Origin: Lineus longissimus
Taxonomy: Eukaryota > Nemertea > Pilidiophora > Heteronemertea > Lineidae
Direction: 5' to 3'
DNA: 64,000 bases
Assembly: GCF_910592395.1 (NCBI RefSeq)
Contig: NC_088308.1
Span: forward strand, 3,720,001 to 3,784,000
A model generated the notes under the pieces. It saw only the letters and a list, made by a program, of their open reading frames with translations, was not told the DNA's origin and searched no databases. Position 1 is the stretch's first letter, and every line of letters starts with the position of its first letter. Both the position numbers and the translations under genes were made by a program. Below, piece after piece: positions 13,990-27,078 of this stretch.

Positions 13990-14769
13990 ACGGCTCTTGG
14001 TTTTTTCTCTCACTTTCCCCTTTCCCTTTATTTTGCCCAGCAATATGGTGTATTTCTTTATCTCTTATTGTTCTGCAGACACGTCATTATATCTATATAT
14101 CATCAGTCGAATTTCACATTCCGATTTATCGGCGTTTTGCGGCTTAAATGGCAAGCAATTTCATCACAAAAATTGGTTAAAACTCAACTTTCAAGTGAGG
14201 ATACATGCCCCATACTATCTGTTTCCACTGGTGTAACAGTTTTAAATGTCCTCCGGTAGAGTGACCAAATGACAAAGGGTTGTATCTAAGGTACGACCGT
14301 ACCATAATCCGTCACCACACTTTCCCAAATGGGGCATTTAATACTGCTTCACCGATCCAGTAGATTCCATCACTTCACTAAAACTCTGACGTGATATTCT
14401 AAGCCAAGCTCTTTTTCAATATTTTGCTGAAGACCTTACTGAAATAAGCCACAGATCGTGTCCTCCAGTCGTCTGTCCGCGACACAACCTACTATCGTAA
14501 GCGCAAGAGATGGCGCCATCAGCCGGTGGTCTATCTCGATGTCGAGAGCGGAAGGGGTATAAAGAGGACTGTGATTGTTCCGAGGAAAATGCCAATATTT
14601 GGATACAGACAGCGTCAGCATTTTGAAAAGGACATAGTATCCACTGAAGTTACAATGCTGAAACTGAAGACATCATGCATGCTTTCTCTCATGTTCTGGG
14701 CGGACGACCAGTTTCAATATCCTGAGATGATATTGATCTTCTAGAAAACGTATTTGGTTGCTTTTAGAT
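13990..14769. other. Gene-free spacer
   Basis: After the duplicated tRNA flank ends near 14040, the sequence shows only short open frames and no recognisable element up to the LINE fragment. Confidence 0.4.
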
Positions 14770-15290
14770 TGCTAACATACGTACTTGGTTCCGTTCGTGC
14801 ACAGAGGGCAAATGCGGCTCCAACCATCAGTCTTCACCCTATTCGGTCGGCAGCCTGTGTGTAGATGTTCCCCCACGTCAGACCAAGCTGCTCCATCTCC
14901 TCTACCGTACGGCGCCAGGTCTCTTTGGACAGCTTCGGTTTCGTTTCCCGTCGCCGGGCTGCCCATCGGAGTGCTATATTCTTGGAATTGTGCTTGGCGA
15001 CATTCAGCGCACATGTCTCAGCCAACTCCAGCGAGGTCTTCGAACTATTTTGGCGATTGGTGTGCACCCAGTTCTTTGGAGTAGGCCTGCGTTGCTGATC
15101 CTGTTGGGCCAACAAATCCTTTAGATTCTTCGAAGACACTTGCTTTGAGATGGTCTTCGTTATCTTTCCCTGTGGCGTGTATGTATACAGGATGGAGGAC
15201 AGATGTGCTCCGGTATTCGCCCTCAAATATCGGAAGCAAAGACAAGCCGTCGCTGTAATGGTTTTTAATGTCACCCTGGAAAAAGTGGAA
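14770..15290 (-). mobile_element. Decayed LINE (non-LTR retrotransposon) 3' end
   Basis: The minus-strand open frame 15274-14834 ends with ETWRRTVEEMEQLGLTWG, preceded by a basic ARRRETKPKLSK stretch. This closely resembles the WRRTVE...LGLTW tail that follows the reverse transcriptase in many animal LINE ORF2 proteins. The frame then stops after AADRIG, but the next frame continues with DGWSRICPLCTNGTKYV, resembling the usual CALCANG-like end of these proteins. A frameshift therefore separates the two parts. Only the tail is present; no reverse transcriptase or endonuclease core was found, so this is a 5'-truncated dead copy. It lies just beyond the 3' end of WAPL. Confidence 0.75.
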
Positions 15291-15449
15291 GACTTCTAGC
15301 TGTCTGTATAGCAGGATATTAAGCTTGTGAGGCACTTCAGTGTGAGGGAGAACACAGAAGGAGAAGCTTCGAGCACAAGATCACATCCATGTAGTCACAT
15401 CCACACCCACAAAACAAAGAAAACCAAACAAGCTTTCCATATAAAATCA

Positions 15450-15455
15450 TTTATT
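15450..15455 (-). promoter_or_regulatory. Candidate WAPL polyadenylation signal
   Basis: Canonical AATAAA on the minus strand at the far end of the AT-rich segment following the WAPL stop codon. Chosen because composition changes just beyond it and the LINE fragment begins soon after. Confidence 0.45.
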
Positions 15456-16570
15456 GCATTAACTGTGTGTACATAATTCATTGATGACTTAACTCCAAAA
15501 TGTTTATGTGATACCTTTACGACCATAATATTCAATGAACCATTCACAGTCATTTTAAAAGCTGTGCACACCATATTTACATTTAGGACACTTTGTCAAA
15601 TGATGAATTTACGGACATAACCTCCCGCTCCCATGATTATAGTGCTCAACTTCAGGAAGCATGAAATCCAAAGATTTTCACACTACAAAATGCCATGATA
15701 AAATACCACTTATACAAAATTTAGCTCAGACCTCTTTATACTTACACAAATTTAGCTATGTCCATGCAACACCTTGGATACAAGTTACCACAAGATTTGA
15801 TACCAAAGACACTTATTTGACAAGGTGGATTCCCATTATAATGAAAAAGGGTCCTTGGTGGAGAAATAATGCAAGTCAGAAATGAAAATGAATTTGAGAG
15901 TAAATATTTCATCCAACCTATACTATCCAGTGCAGTCCACTCAAAATATTTTGTAGTGCGAGAGTAACTGCTGGCCAGCACTAATGTCCGAGTTACTGGA
16001 TAGATGACAGTCCAAGAATACATTAGAAATGTGCCAACACAGCAGTAACGCTTCCACTGTTCCTAAAGGCTGTTAGTCTACCAAGTGTCCCAAAAAAATG
16101 TACTTTACAATATTTACTAATCAACACTTTGTTGCCCTTTTAATAGCTATCAAAACATAAGCAATCCTATCAATACAAAATTGTGCATTTTCCAAACTAC
16201 AATGCAAAATTTACTTATTTACAAAGATTTTTTCACCAAATCAAATATTTAAATATTATTACATGACAATAACGTCCTATTTATAAACAAAATTGATTCA
16301 AAGTGAATGAAAGTATATACAAGCTACAGCCGACTCATAATACCTAAGATAATAATCCTAAACCAAGGGTTGCAATGCCAAACTTCCAAAGTCGAGAGTA
16401 AAAATATCAAATGAGAATAAAATCAGAAAAATGCTAGGAATTATAGAATCAAGTCAATTAGTTACAGTTAGAATCACTTGGAATGAAACATGCAGGTCGA
16501 GGAATCAGAAGATGTTTCTACAAATGCAACAGTTTAAGCTAGTTAAAGTCTGCTGGGCTGTATGAACTGA

Positions 16571-16798
16571 GGTGGGAAAGTTTCATTAGGCCGGAGCCTA
16601 TCCCGGATTCTGTAGCATTAAGCAACTGGCAGTAGCACTCCCCTTCTTGGACAGGACGCTGGTTCATCGCAGGTTATTTTCTCAGGCAAGCCTACAGGGT
16701 TAGGACATGAAGATGAAACGCTGGTAGTCCTTCAGTGAGTCGAACCTATAGCCTCCTGATCATGAGGTGCTCTGACCACCGTGCCACCTATCTCCCAA
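16571..16798 (-). mobile_element. tRNA-derived SINE-like copy in WAPL 3' UTR
   Basis: On the minus strand the copy begins GGGAGATAGGTGGCACGGTG, resembling a pol III A box, followed about 30 bases later by GGTTCGACTC, a B box. Its body ends with a segment containing GGGATAGGCTCCGGC, which resembles the conserved 3' part of several widespread invertebrate tRNA-derived SINEs. Target duplications are not evident. It has the same orientation as WAPL, so it would be part of the mature message if the long 3' UTR is used. Confidence 0.65.
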
Positions 16799-17965
16799 AT
16801 GCAATAGTTTAGGGTTACATAAATTATTTACTGCACAGACCTTTTACTTATACTATCATTATGTGCACATGGCAGTGAAATGTCTTAATCAAATATCCAA
16901 TAATGATAATTACTATACAACAGCGGCATCATGAAATGACTTCACTAACTGGCACCTAGCAGTACTGTCAACCGTGAAATGATTGTGAAGTTAAAAGTAG
17001 CGACTTTGCTCATTTCTACTTGCAGCAGAAAAATATCCTGTTTGCCACCAAACCTGAATGGTTTTATGCACAACAGTTGAAATGTTCTCACTCTTTAAGT
17101 TTGCACTTGATAGTGCATTCGCAAACATCGTGAAAATCAAACATTTCAGAGTTAATAGTAGATTCGAACCCCTTCTGCTGAAAAAGGGCATGTTCACAGG
17201 ACATATAAGATAGGAAAAGAGACCAAAATTAAAGCAAAGACCACTGAGAAATTTGGCTGATGAAAAATTATACAAAAACGCTTCAACCGAATAGCACAGT
17301 TTTAAACCAATATTCATGGAAGGGCTTGTAAAATGCATCAACATAAATATATGACACTGATAAGCACATTTCCGTTCTTTAAATTGATTAAATTTTTTTT
17401 TTAGTTCAAGCTGTCAAAAGTTATCCCTGATCCAAGAAAGCTGCCAGAATATTTACCAAAATGCACCTTTTGATATCCAAGCCAAACAGGTGGTTTTCAT
17501 ACTTCTTATCTACAATGTAGCAGGACAAGGAGAACCTTCCAGGAAGAAATCAAGTTGAGCCAAATTACAATAGCAATTTTGCAAATCCAACTTGAATTGA
17601 ATTATGCCTAAAATGGCTTCAGTCAGTGGTAGAGCCAGCCCCAGTTTCCTGATACTGTCAACCCCCAAGTTTTTACGGGCATTTCATTTCATCGGATTTA
17701 ATGAACAATCTTGATTTGCGAAAATATTTTCTAAAGTGAATGAAAAAATAGGAGAAGTTTCATAATCCACTAAAATAACAATTGATAAAAATTCTTATTT
17801 TTCAGATATTTTGGCAAATCACAAAAATAGGGAGGCGCAAAAATTTGGCGGTTCACAGTACAAGTCAACTTAGTGAGGGTTTCGTAGCCACTTTGATACC
17901 AGTCACAATCATACATACTTGAATAAACAACAAACTATACATGGAATACTTTAAATATAGAGAGA

Positions 17966-20900
17966 TCACGAGTTCATGAGGGTTTCTATCACCTTGATTA
18001 TGGATTTACCACCAGTGTTGCCCACAGCACTCTGCAATGAAAATAGAAGGATTTAGCAAATTTAATCACGACTGAATTTCATATATATCACCTCACTTTG
18101 CTTATTCGTGTAGAGTATAAATAACTCCCGAGCATAACTGAAAACATGGATACCCAAAGTCAATGAGTTCACCTACAGATGATAGGACTGGACCAGACCG
18201 GATCAAACCCTGAAGACCTGATCCACCTTGCTGAGGACACTGAAAACATGGCCGACCAAAGAGTACACCGACTGGATCGGACAGGACCTGATCCACAACA
18301 GCGTAGTTCCGCCTGGTCAACTGGACAGGGTTGCCACCAAAAGCTAGCAGTGTTTATCCTAGTTTTTGATTTGAACGCATTGGACCTATTGGCAATACAG
18401 TCAGGGAAGACGCTGACTGCTTGGAACATGATGACAGCATGATACTTACAGTCAGGTTCATAAAACCCAGAAACTTTGTGAGGACACCAATCATCGGCTC
18501 AAAGCTGCCATCGGGTAACTGGTCCTTGACACGTGTTACTAATGCCTAATCAAGAGAAAAAATATTGAAAACAATTCAAGTTTTTGGATAGCAGTCTGAT
18601 ATCAACTACGATACATCATTTGACTTGACTCCCCAGTCCATCTTTGAACCTTTCTGTAGACCCCAGTCGAGCTACAATCTGATTATTTCTGACTGGTATT
18701 CGATTCAGGCAAGTAAGACAAAGAGACCTGTCTCTTGACAGCTAGTCTCGACTCCAAGCACTGCACCACAGCTGCTACAATTGTATATTACAATCTGATC
18801 AAGGAGAGACTTACCCCGTTTTCCTGAACAACACAACCTATTAGTAATGCTACATAAGCTGCCACGATACTGTCTTCCATGTGTTTGCCTGCTTTATGGA
18901 GTGCTGCAAGGAGACAAGATAACACATCAATGGATAAGTACAGTAGATATTGTTTAAAGCCCTGTTTTGGAGCCAGGCTTCAGAATTACCAAAGTTGTGA
19001 TCGGGCATACCTTGGAGATGATGAGTAATGGGCTCATTGTTGAAGAAAATGTTCATTACCACATGCAACAACTAGTCTAGTTTCGTTTCCTAGTGAATGT
19101 CAAGCACTACCTTTCTCAAAAGCCAAACTCTACGCCACCATCACAACCAATTTTCTTACTTCCTACCTTTGGTAAAGTTTTCTTCATCTTCTTGAGAACT
19201 TGGAATAATTTCAATATGTTCCTCGTCACTTTCCTCGCCATCTTGCGTCTTCTTCTTGCCGATGACCCAGAGGAGGCCGGAATCAGACTCCTCCCACTCC
19301 CCGCTCTCATTGGCGCCATCCTTTGGCTTCTCCTTCTCCTGGGAAGACTGGGACTGGCTGTTACATTTAGGATCGCTTACCGACTCCTCCAGGAGGCCAG
19401 CGGCAGTCTCCTTTTGCACAAACAACTGAAAAACAACATATGTACAACTGTTAACCTAAATGTGCTTGACCAGGCAGAAGCTCCTGCTGCCATAACGCAA
19501 AATGAGGACGATGTTGACTATTAATCCCAACTTCGTGGATACTCAACACTAACATATCACATGTGATCTTGGGCAAGTCTTTTTACTTCAATTGCCTCAT
19601 CCTTTGAATGAGACGTTGAGCCAAGATTCCCTGAGATGCTTGGGCCAAGCAGAACACCCCATTCAAGTGTGAAACATGAGGCCAGTATTCAACCCTGGCA
19701 CCAAACCATAGACAAATTCACCAAACGCTCATAGCCAAAGCCTAGGAAGACAATTCTATTTTGTGATCTTACCTGAATGAGGGCATCCAAAGCTTCAACA
19801 GAATTGGAAGGTTTACTGTCACCGTTGACAGGGGAATCGTAATATGAGACCGTCTCCAGATTGACAAGTAAACGTCGGTTGATTTCGCTGTGTTCCACAA
19901 GGTTGATCATCATACCAAGACTCTGTAAATAAGCAAACATCAATAATCAAAGCAACAGAATGATCTTCATTGCTACTTGTGGAAGATCCAATGCAATACT
20001 GGTATTTTCATTAAGGAATCGATAGGGGACCTGTAGCTAAACATTTTGATGCGAGGTCATTAAAAGAGGTTTCTTTGTGCAGCCAGGTCCAGTACTTCTG
20101 AGGCAAGGTACAGGAATACCGCCAACTTATTTTCAGGAGTGTATCCGTAGGAAACTTACCAGCACCAATAGGTCAAACCTCTCATCCCCAGGAGCATACT
20201 GTGGACAGTGAAGAGCACACATCAGAGCTGAACTCAGCAGACCTTCGTGTTGGCCCACTTTGGAACTGCCCCATTCTGGAAAACAAGAGAAATAGATGCT
20301 AGGTCATCATAACTAATCCACAATAACCACACTATCAAAGATACATTCAGGGAACTGATGATGGATAACATTAAGTGATGTAATGCTTTAGACGTACTGT
20401 GATTAAAACATGAGCAAGAGATCACACAGACTGAGTACTGTTACTTACCATTATCGTGGGTTATATTAAGTAGCACCTTGAGTATTGAAAGCATACAGTT
20501 AAAGACAGTCCGTCCAACAAGATTCTTCTTCGGGTCTTTTTCATCACCATCTTTGAATGGATAAAACGCTAGGATACGCTCCAGCATTTTCAGTAAACTG
20601 AAGAGGAGTTGTGAAACAGATAAGACATGAAAAGAAGTGTGTTGATGTTGTTCCTTACTGTTGCAGGAGTATCATGCATTTGAAACAAAGTTGAAAAACA
20701 TCAAAAATTTTCAGGAAAATAGTTTACAAAATGAATCAGGAGATGAACAAGGATATTGAAGGTATAATCTGTCTTGCCCTTAAGGTGAATCAAGCCTATT
20801 CTTGTACCGGATAAGGTGCTGCTTCCATATTCTTTATGATTCTTGTTGACAGTGATATCATGCTGGAAGTATTGATCGAGTAACGGCCATTTCATCGGCA

Positions 20901-23900
20901 ACATAGGAACTCACCTGCACACTGAGTTGATGAGAGCTGAGGAATTATAAGATATCAGGTGGGCCTGGTTATCACTGTTTAAGTAGGTCACCTGGAAAAA
21001 AGAGATTATAAGCTGAAATGATCATGAAATTGCATTGTCTTGGACGTGGAAAATGTACCAAAATGCTTTGAAAGATGTGACAGTCATGACCATCAAAGAA
21101 CGCTAAAAGTTAAGATTCTTCATCTGAAGACCTTAAAATGACTTACATGTTCTAAAACGCGTAGACACCTGTCGATCTTCTTTAAATTTGCTATCGTGGC
21201 ATCATCCAACACTATTGCATCTTCATCCAGATTATCAGTGCAATCACTCACTGGAAATGAACAACAACATACTTATATCACAGTCAGTAGGATTTTGGAT
21301 GCTGTTTAATCAGGGTTTCCTCCAGGGGGAAATGTCACCCCTCAAAAGATTCTAGATCCCCTCCTAGATTGGAGGACAAAAGTTTGTTTGCAATATTAAT
21401 AGATATTTTCTTCCTTTGAGATGTTGAAGTACGGTATTTGAGAGCCAATGTTACGAGTTCTAGGGCAAAATAAGACCACTTACCATATCTGAGAAGAAAA
21501 ACAACTTTTGGGAAAGCTTACCTGTATCTACAATATGATCTAGACCACCAAGTCCTCTGACTTCTTCTTTAAACCAATCACCAGTGCGACGGGATGACAA
21601 ACTCAGCAGGGTCTCAGTAGCCAGGTTACCCGTCTGAAAGTGATGGATACACAAATGAAGGAACAATATCTATCGATCAACGACCATCTTGACTGAATCT
21701 TGCAGGAAACAGGTGGTCATATTCAGATTAGCACCAGCTACAACAGACTAGGATAGACTTTGCTTCAAAGTGACAGTTGCCTCTGCAATATGGAACCTGA
21801 GGCAGTAGAGCACAGGTAGGTAGGTAGGCAAGACTGGCAACCAAGAGAAGAGACAGCGTCTGGGGAACTAGCCATAAGTACAAGCTGTTTGAATCAAAAG
21901 CCCCCAAGGGCCGCACATTTGATCATCAAGCACAAGTGACTGACGAAGCAGACACTCCATCCTTCACACTTACCGTGACTTCATTCAGATCGATTTCCTT
22001 GGCACCGCCATCTTTCTTCAACTGCGCAATCACCGCGCGCACCTTTGTCTTCATGCGCTCCAACTCCTTATTCATGGTCTCATGCCTGGCCGTGGTGCCC
22101 TTCTTCTTGCCCTCATTCTGCAGGTCCATACTCAGCAGCTTGATCATCAGTTCCAACGCATCCTTGTCCACGTCCATGTTGAGGCGGTCGCGACTCATCA
22201 TGTACATGATCGCCGACGTGGAGAGAGCCAAACTCTGCAAAGAATACATGTATTGACTCACAAACAAGTCTAATGTCTGAATTTCATGTTCACTTCTAAT
22301 CAAACTTAAAATTCTGAATCAACCACATCTGAACTAAGGTACAACTTCACAATTTCTGGACAAAGGAACAAACTTACGTTTTTGAACCTCGGGATTAAAA
22401 TGCCTGACCTTTAAGCTATAAGTAATTCATGCTTTTAGACAGCAGCACCAGTACAACAGTAGAGGTATAAAGACCTCACAGCTAAAACTTTTTTACTTAC
22501 TGGATTGCAGCATGCATCATGTAAGGCACTGAAGATTTTTGCGACAGTCCCGTGAGCTCGTAAATGCATCCTAAATGCTGCTTCTATACACTTGTTGGCC
22601 AAACTCAATGTGCTGAAAAGAAACCGATGAAGGTCACAGCTTGTGATTTGTTTACCAAATATCGAAGACTACATCGTGAGAGTCAATGCATTACAGAGCT
22701 CTAGAAACTCCTACAAACCAAGTGCTGCAGTCAAGGGGTGACCATTTCTTGTTCTGGTACTATACCAGATTGCAGGTCGATTATCCCTCGTCTGATGACC
22801 TCAAATAAAGGAAGTCTAAGTCTTATATTACTCCAGACATCAGAGTGGTGTGAAATGGCTTGTCTCCCACTGACAAGTGGCACTAATATCATGGATGACC
22901 ACCAATTGAATGAAGGATGCCCATCCCTCCATAAAAGGATGTGACTTATGGACACCCATCGATGACCACCAGAGCATCACATCTGCATTTCGTCCAGACC
23001 GATGACCAAGCACACGCCATGTCATACCTGAGACACCTAGTAGTGACGGTTTGCGTATCACGTAGTCCTGCCAGCAAGTATTCAATATCATCAAAGAACT
23101 CCTGGGTCTCTCCATGCTCCTGGCATTCGTGGGCTTCCTTCACATTCCTTACAACTGTGAATAACTGCAATAAGAACAACAATCGTGAAGAATGATACAT
23201 CTCAAGAGTGCTTCAAATTTGTTCTAGTGCCTAGTTCAAGTTGAGTCAAATTTTCAAATTAAAGTTGAAAGGGGCACCATTTTCATACCGGTATATAAAT
23301 ACTAAGTTTTGCTCAAGCTTTGATACTATGAGTAAGGCTCAGCTGCACTCGAACGGGATCTTCTTATGGAACTACGAACCTGTTTATGTTCCTTGTTGAC
23401 CCTGAGCGTGGACACTGGCGCATCTCCCTGTCTCTTGGGCCAAGTGACTGATCGTCTCAACGCAGGTAGTTCTGCTGGCTTATCGTCGAAGTCATCAAAG
23501 CCAAGGAGGGAACTCTTTGAAGACTTCTGGCTGCTGGTGACAGAGGATTGACTCTGACTGCTGTGGGCGCCATCTTTTTCAGAAGACTTAAAACAAGGGG
23601 AAAGGTATGTTACCAGGGAATTTCAAGTGATATGCTCTGAGGATGCTGTTCTCGCACAGAGAGGGAATGGAAACCATAAATTGACAATATCACATCAGTA
23701 GAAGTCTCATCAGTCTCAGTCAGAATCAACAGTCACGAGTGTAACTGACACTATTGGAATACTCACCTCATTTGATGCTTCTTTGTTTATCCACTGCCTT
23801 GGGTTGTAACGCTTCAACCCCTTACTCTCAGGCTGAAAGTTACAGAAAGTTGGTTACAAAATATTGGACTCGCAAAAGTTTTGCTGTTGGTTCAAAACCG

Positions 23901-25395
23901 TAGTGACAGACTTATATTTTGGAAAGTTTCATGGCATCTAAGCATACCCCAATAATGCGCACGATCTACTGAGTAAATCAAAGAACTTACTAAAAGAGAT
24001 CATGCTGTGACTGTGTCTTTGATTCACAGCACAAACACAATAGCATACCTTTTTTGGACTATTTAAAATCTTCCTGCTGCCATAAGTGGATCCAGTTTTC
24101 TTCAACAAGCTCGGTTCCCGTGCCTTTGTCTTTGGAACTTCTTTTTCATCCTTCAGTTCAGCAGGTAGGGACTTGACGGACGCCACATCACTATCACTAT
24201 CAGACAAAGCCAAAACTGGCATATCAGAACTTGTACTAGCGACCGGATGGAATTTTGACGACACTGATTTGTGGGAATTGTTCTCTTTGAGTTTTATCGG
24301 CGACACATATGCATGATCCCTCTCGATAGGAGTCTGAGATTCTGATCGCTTTCCTGGAGACGGCTTCGATTTTTCTGGAGTATCACCCGAGAAGTTAAAA
24401 CCAATGTCGAAATCGTTATCAGTTGAGCAACTGTTCACGGTTTCCGAGTCTGTGCAAGATAGTTTATTTTTATAATATGTATGATCTGGGGATGAGGGCA
24501 TGGGTATATCTTTGCTGGATTGAGTCTGTGAACTCGAGAAAGACGTTGGTATAGATAACGGAGAGCGTGACGATGTCCGAGTTGCCTGAGAAAATATATC
24601 CTCGGTATCACCAGAGTTCTGAGAAGACGGGAACACTTCGTTAACTACGGAACTCTCCGTTTTTTTATGTGAATTGTCCACCGATTTAGTGGTGAAAACA
24701 TCCATGGATAATTGTCTCTTGTTTTCATTCGTTTTGTTTGCAGGTACTTGCACTCTGGAAGAAGCATTTTTTAACACTGGAGGAGCCGGAGATGAAATTG
24801 AAAGAGCGGCAGGTTTTGCACTGACGGAAGTCGCTTTGGACACAGGTAATATCTTTGCTTGGTTGACGAAAACAGAATCAGCTGCTTTGCTGTTTGATGG
24901 ACCAGATTTGACCTCAGAGGGTTTAGTGTCTTTCCTTAAACTCGTACCTGTAACCGTCCGGTTTGATTTGGATAAATTATACCTAGACTTGGTCTGATTT
25001 TCGTTTGTATCACTACCGTCAAATTTCATAAGCTTTTTATTGTTCGTGCTCGACTTTGCCTGGACACCACCTCGTGTTGCTTTGGAAGCCATTTTCTTCT
25101 TCCCTCCAACTGGACGTTCCTCATCAGAAAATGAGTCAAAACTGAATGGATCGCCCGGCCCTGTATCCACTGCATCAACCTTTCGCCTCTTATTTTCACT
25201 TGCGTCATTTTTTTGTTGGCCACGCACTGAAGTCACTGCTATATTCCCCCACTTCTGATGCGCACCGACAGCTCGAGTTGCATTTGGCTTCCCTGTCTTT
25301 TCTTCCTCATCAGTAAACAGGTCATCAAATATTTTCTCAGAGTAGGTGTCGCGTGTCCGTACACGACTGTATGTTTTTCCAGAAAACCGAGACAT
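17966..25395 (-). CDS. WAPL: WAPL, cohesin release factor (16 coding exons)
   Basis: WAPL opens the cohesin ring with PDS5 and unloads it from chromatin in the nucleus. Coding exons in order: 25395-24049, 23832-23767, 23586-23380, 23164-23028, 22612-22501, 22234-21974, 21633-21522, 21250-21147, 20991-20915, 20597-20449, 20275-20160, 19922-19773, 19425-19167, 18903-18815, 18545-18450, 18031-17966. Frame holds across every join, giving about 1115 codons; human WAPL is about 1190. The N-terminus [11 protein letters not shown] matches the family and keeps the YSR motif known to contact PDS5. Residues 84-86 are FSF and 332-334 FNF, where vertebrate WAPL has FGF motifs. The C-terminal WAPL domain (about 540-1115) carries the family signatures EDIEYILAGL-like, [29 protein letters not shown] and KHMEDSIVA. 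The exon 3 acceptor reads AAG, not CAG or TAG. Confidence 0.97.
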
Positions 25396-26700
25396 TCTGA
25401 TGCAAGAATAGAATCATACGCTTGGGAAAGTCGACAGCTTGGCTCAGCAAATCAGTGAAGCATATGTAACTCTGGAACAGAAAATAGAGAATTCAAGAGC
25501 AGAAAACGATTGTTCCTTTGACAATCATAGTGGTGCAGATGAGGAAAGAAGTCTGCAACCCTGGAATTTTAGGATTTCACTTCACACTCGGAGCACAGCA
25601 GGTGGCAGATATCCACTACACTAAAAGCTACAACAGCCAACACACTCAAAATAAGCAAAACATACTGTAGTATGTGACTACAGGGCCAGCTTTCTTTTTT
25701 GGCTTGTTGAAGCTTTCAGTGGCTACCTGCCCTTTGCTGTGAAGTCCTATGGCATTGCCTTTCTACTGAACAATCACAATCTCTTCTTGTGTGTAAAAGA
25801 CAAGAGGTAAAAGCATCCACCAGCCCAGCCAGCCAGGTTAGCTATTTTGAATTTGACTTGGACATGTTGCATTGTCGGAGGAAATGATAGGAACTCCAAT
25901 TTCACTGGAGTGGATGCTTGAGATTCCCTCATCTTAGGCTACAGTAGGCCTACACCCAAGACTGAAGAGTCATGAAATGAACACATTCGACAAAGACAAA
26001 CCAGAGCCCAAACAAGACAAATGCACCCACTCAAAACTCATCAGGAGGCCTTTGTTAAGATATCTTTACTTCGGACTAGCCTTTGCCATAAGCCACTTTG
26101 ACCCTTTATCATGCATGTTCAAGGTGTAACGCAGTAGGCCTACACATGACAGGGTAGCATGCAGCATAGCCTATACCTGTCCCTAGGGCCTTCAGTTTAG
26201 TTTGAAGTTTGTATATCCAATACTTGGCCAGAGAAATCTTCAGTCAGCTCAGTAAATTTACAGGCCTCCTACTCAGTATTCTCAAAAAAATCAATAAAAG
26301 ACGAGAGTAATCAGATCTGGTTCAGCAGCAAAGCAGACTTGCAAAGTTACTCATCAGTGTCAGAGACGATGTCGATAGTTTTTCCTGATTTTTGTCGACC
26401 CACTTTTTCTTCTCGTTTTACAAGTTTTGCCTCTCAAAATATGGTCCCGATATCAGTTAATGGCGATTATTCCGCCACATGCTTGGTACAGGAGCAATTT
26501 GGTTCACCCTATTTTTTGCGAAGTAGGCTGGGGTAGCTTTATTATCGTTTATTTCATTGTTAAATACCCACCTAAAATGGTGAAAGAATACATTGGTTCA
26601 ATGTAGATTGAGCGCCATTTTGAAAATTTCCTTCGGCAGTTCTGCGCGTGCGCACTCGAATATGATTTACAATTTCAGCCATCGATTCGCACTTTTCTGA
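25396..26700 (-). other. WAPL 5' region: probable 5' UTR intron and promoter
   Basis: A pyrimidine-containing CAG lies one base before the WAPL start codon on the minus strand, so the 5' UTR is probably split and the first exon lies further up. No second coding exon is needed, because the ATG at 25395 matches the family N-terminus. The segment has no other coding potential that I can support. Confidence 0.45.
26612..26654 (-). promoter_or_regulatory. Candidate WAPL core promoter (NRF1 and YY1-like sites)
   Basis: TGCGCGTGCGCA at 26643-26654 reads TGCGCACGCGCA on the minus strand and fits the NRF1 consensus exactly. About 20 bp away, 26612-26622 gives CAAAATGGCGC on the minus strand, a YY1-like core. 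Both factors are typical of TATA-less housekeeping promoters, which suits a cohesin regulator. The transcription start itself cannot be placed. Confidence 0.45.
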
Positions 26701-27067
26701 TCACAGGCAGCTGGAAGAACCCCTTTTCGTTTTAAACATTATGTAAAGGTGGCGCGAGGCGATGGACGAATGCTTATCAAAACTGTCCTCAGGCAGGGTG
26801 TTTTATAATTCATCACCTGTAAAGTTCAAGATTTTGTAATCATATAATCATACCAGATAATTGTCAGATGATGAAGACCAACCAAAGAACTGCTGATGAC
26901 GATGTCCCCTTTATTTTCTGATTGGGTCCAGTTGTCAATGCCACAGAAGACATTGTCGCAACCAAGCAGCTGGATGCGCCATCCAAGGACGGAGTCTGCC
27001 GTGTTCCATTACAGGGTACTTGCATGTCAGTCTACAATATTGATGTGTCATGTAATTGTGTAGGCTA

Positions 27068-27078
27068 CCTTGTCTCGA
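27068..27078 (+). repeat. Left copy of 11-bp outer direct repeat (possible target duplication)
   Basis: CCTTGTCTCGA immediately before the left foldback element. The same 11 bases follow the right foldback element at 38841-38851. The inner flanks of the two elements do not match. Confidence 0.6.

Larger units (their letters stand above)
15430..17965 (-). other. WAPL: Probable WAPL 3' UTR
   Basis: About 2.5 kb of AT-rich DNA follows the WAPL stop codon on the minus strand without another exon chain. An AATAAA signal on the minus strand lies at 15450-15455, which would place cleavage near 15430. A SINE-like copy sits inside it (16571-16798). The extent is inferred from composition and the signal only; an earlier cleavage site is possible. 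Confidence 0.55.

Noticed and set aside
14785-15098. Plus-strand open frames of 77-99 codons
   Set aside because: They lie antisense to the LINE tail, whose minus-strand frame has a recognisable WRRTVE...LGLTW motif.
24086-24997. Plus-strand open frames inside the first WAPL exon
   Set aside because: Antisense shadows of the clearly homologous WAPL coding sequence.
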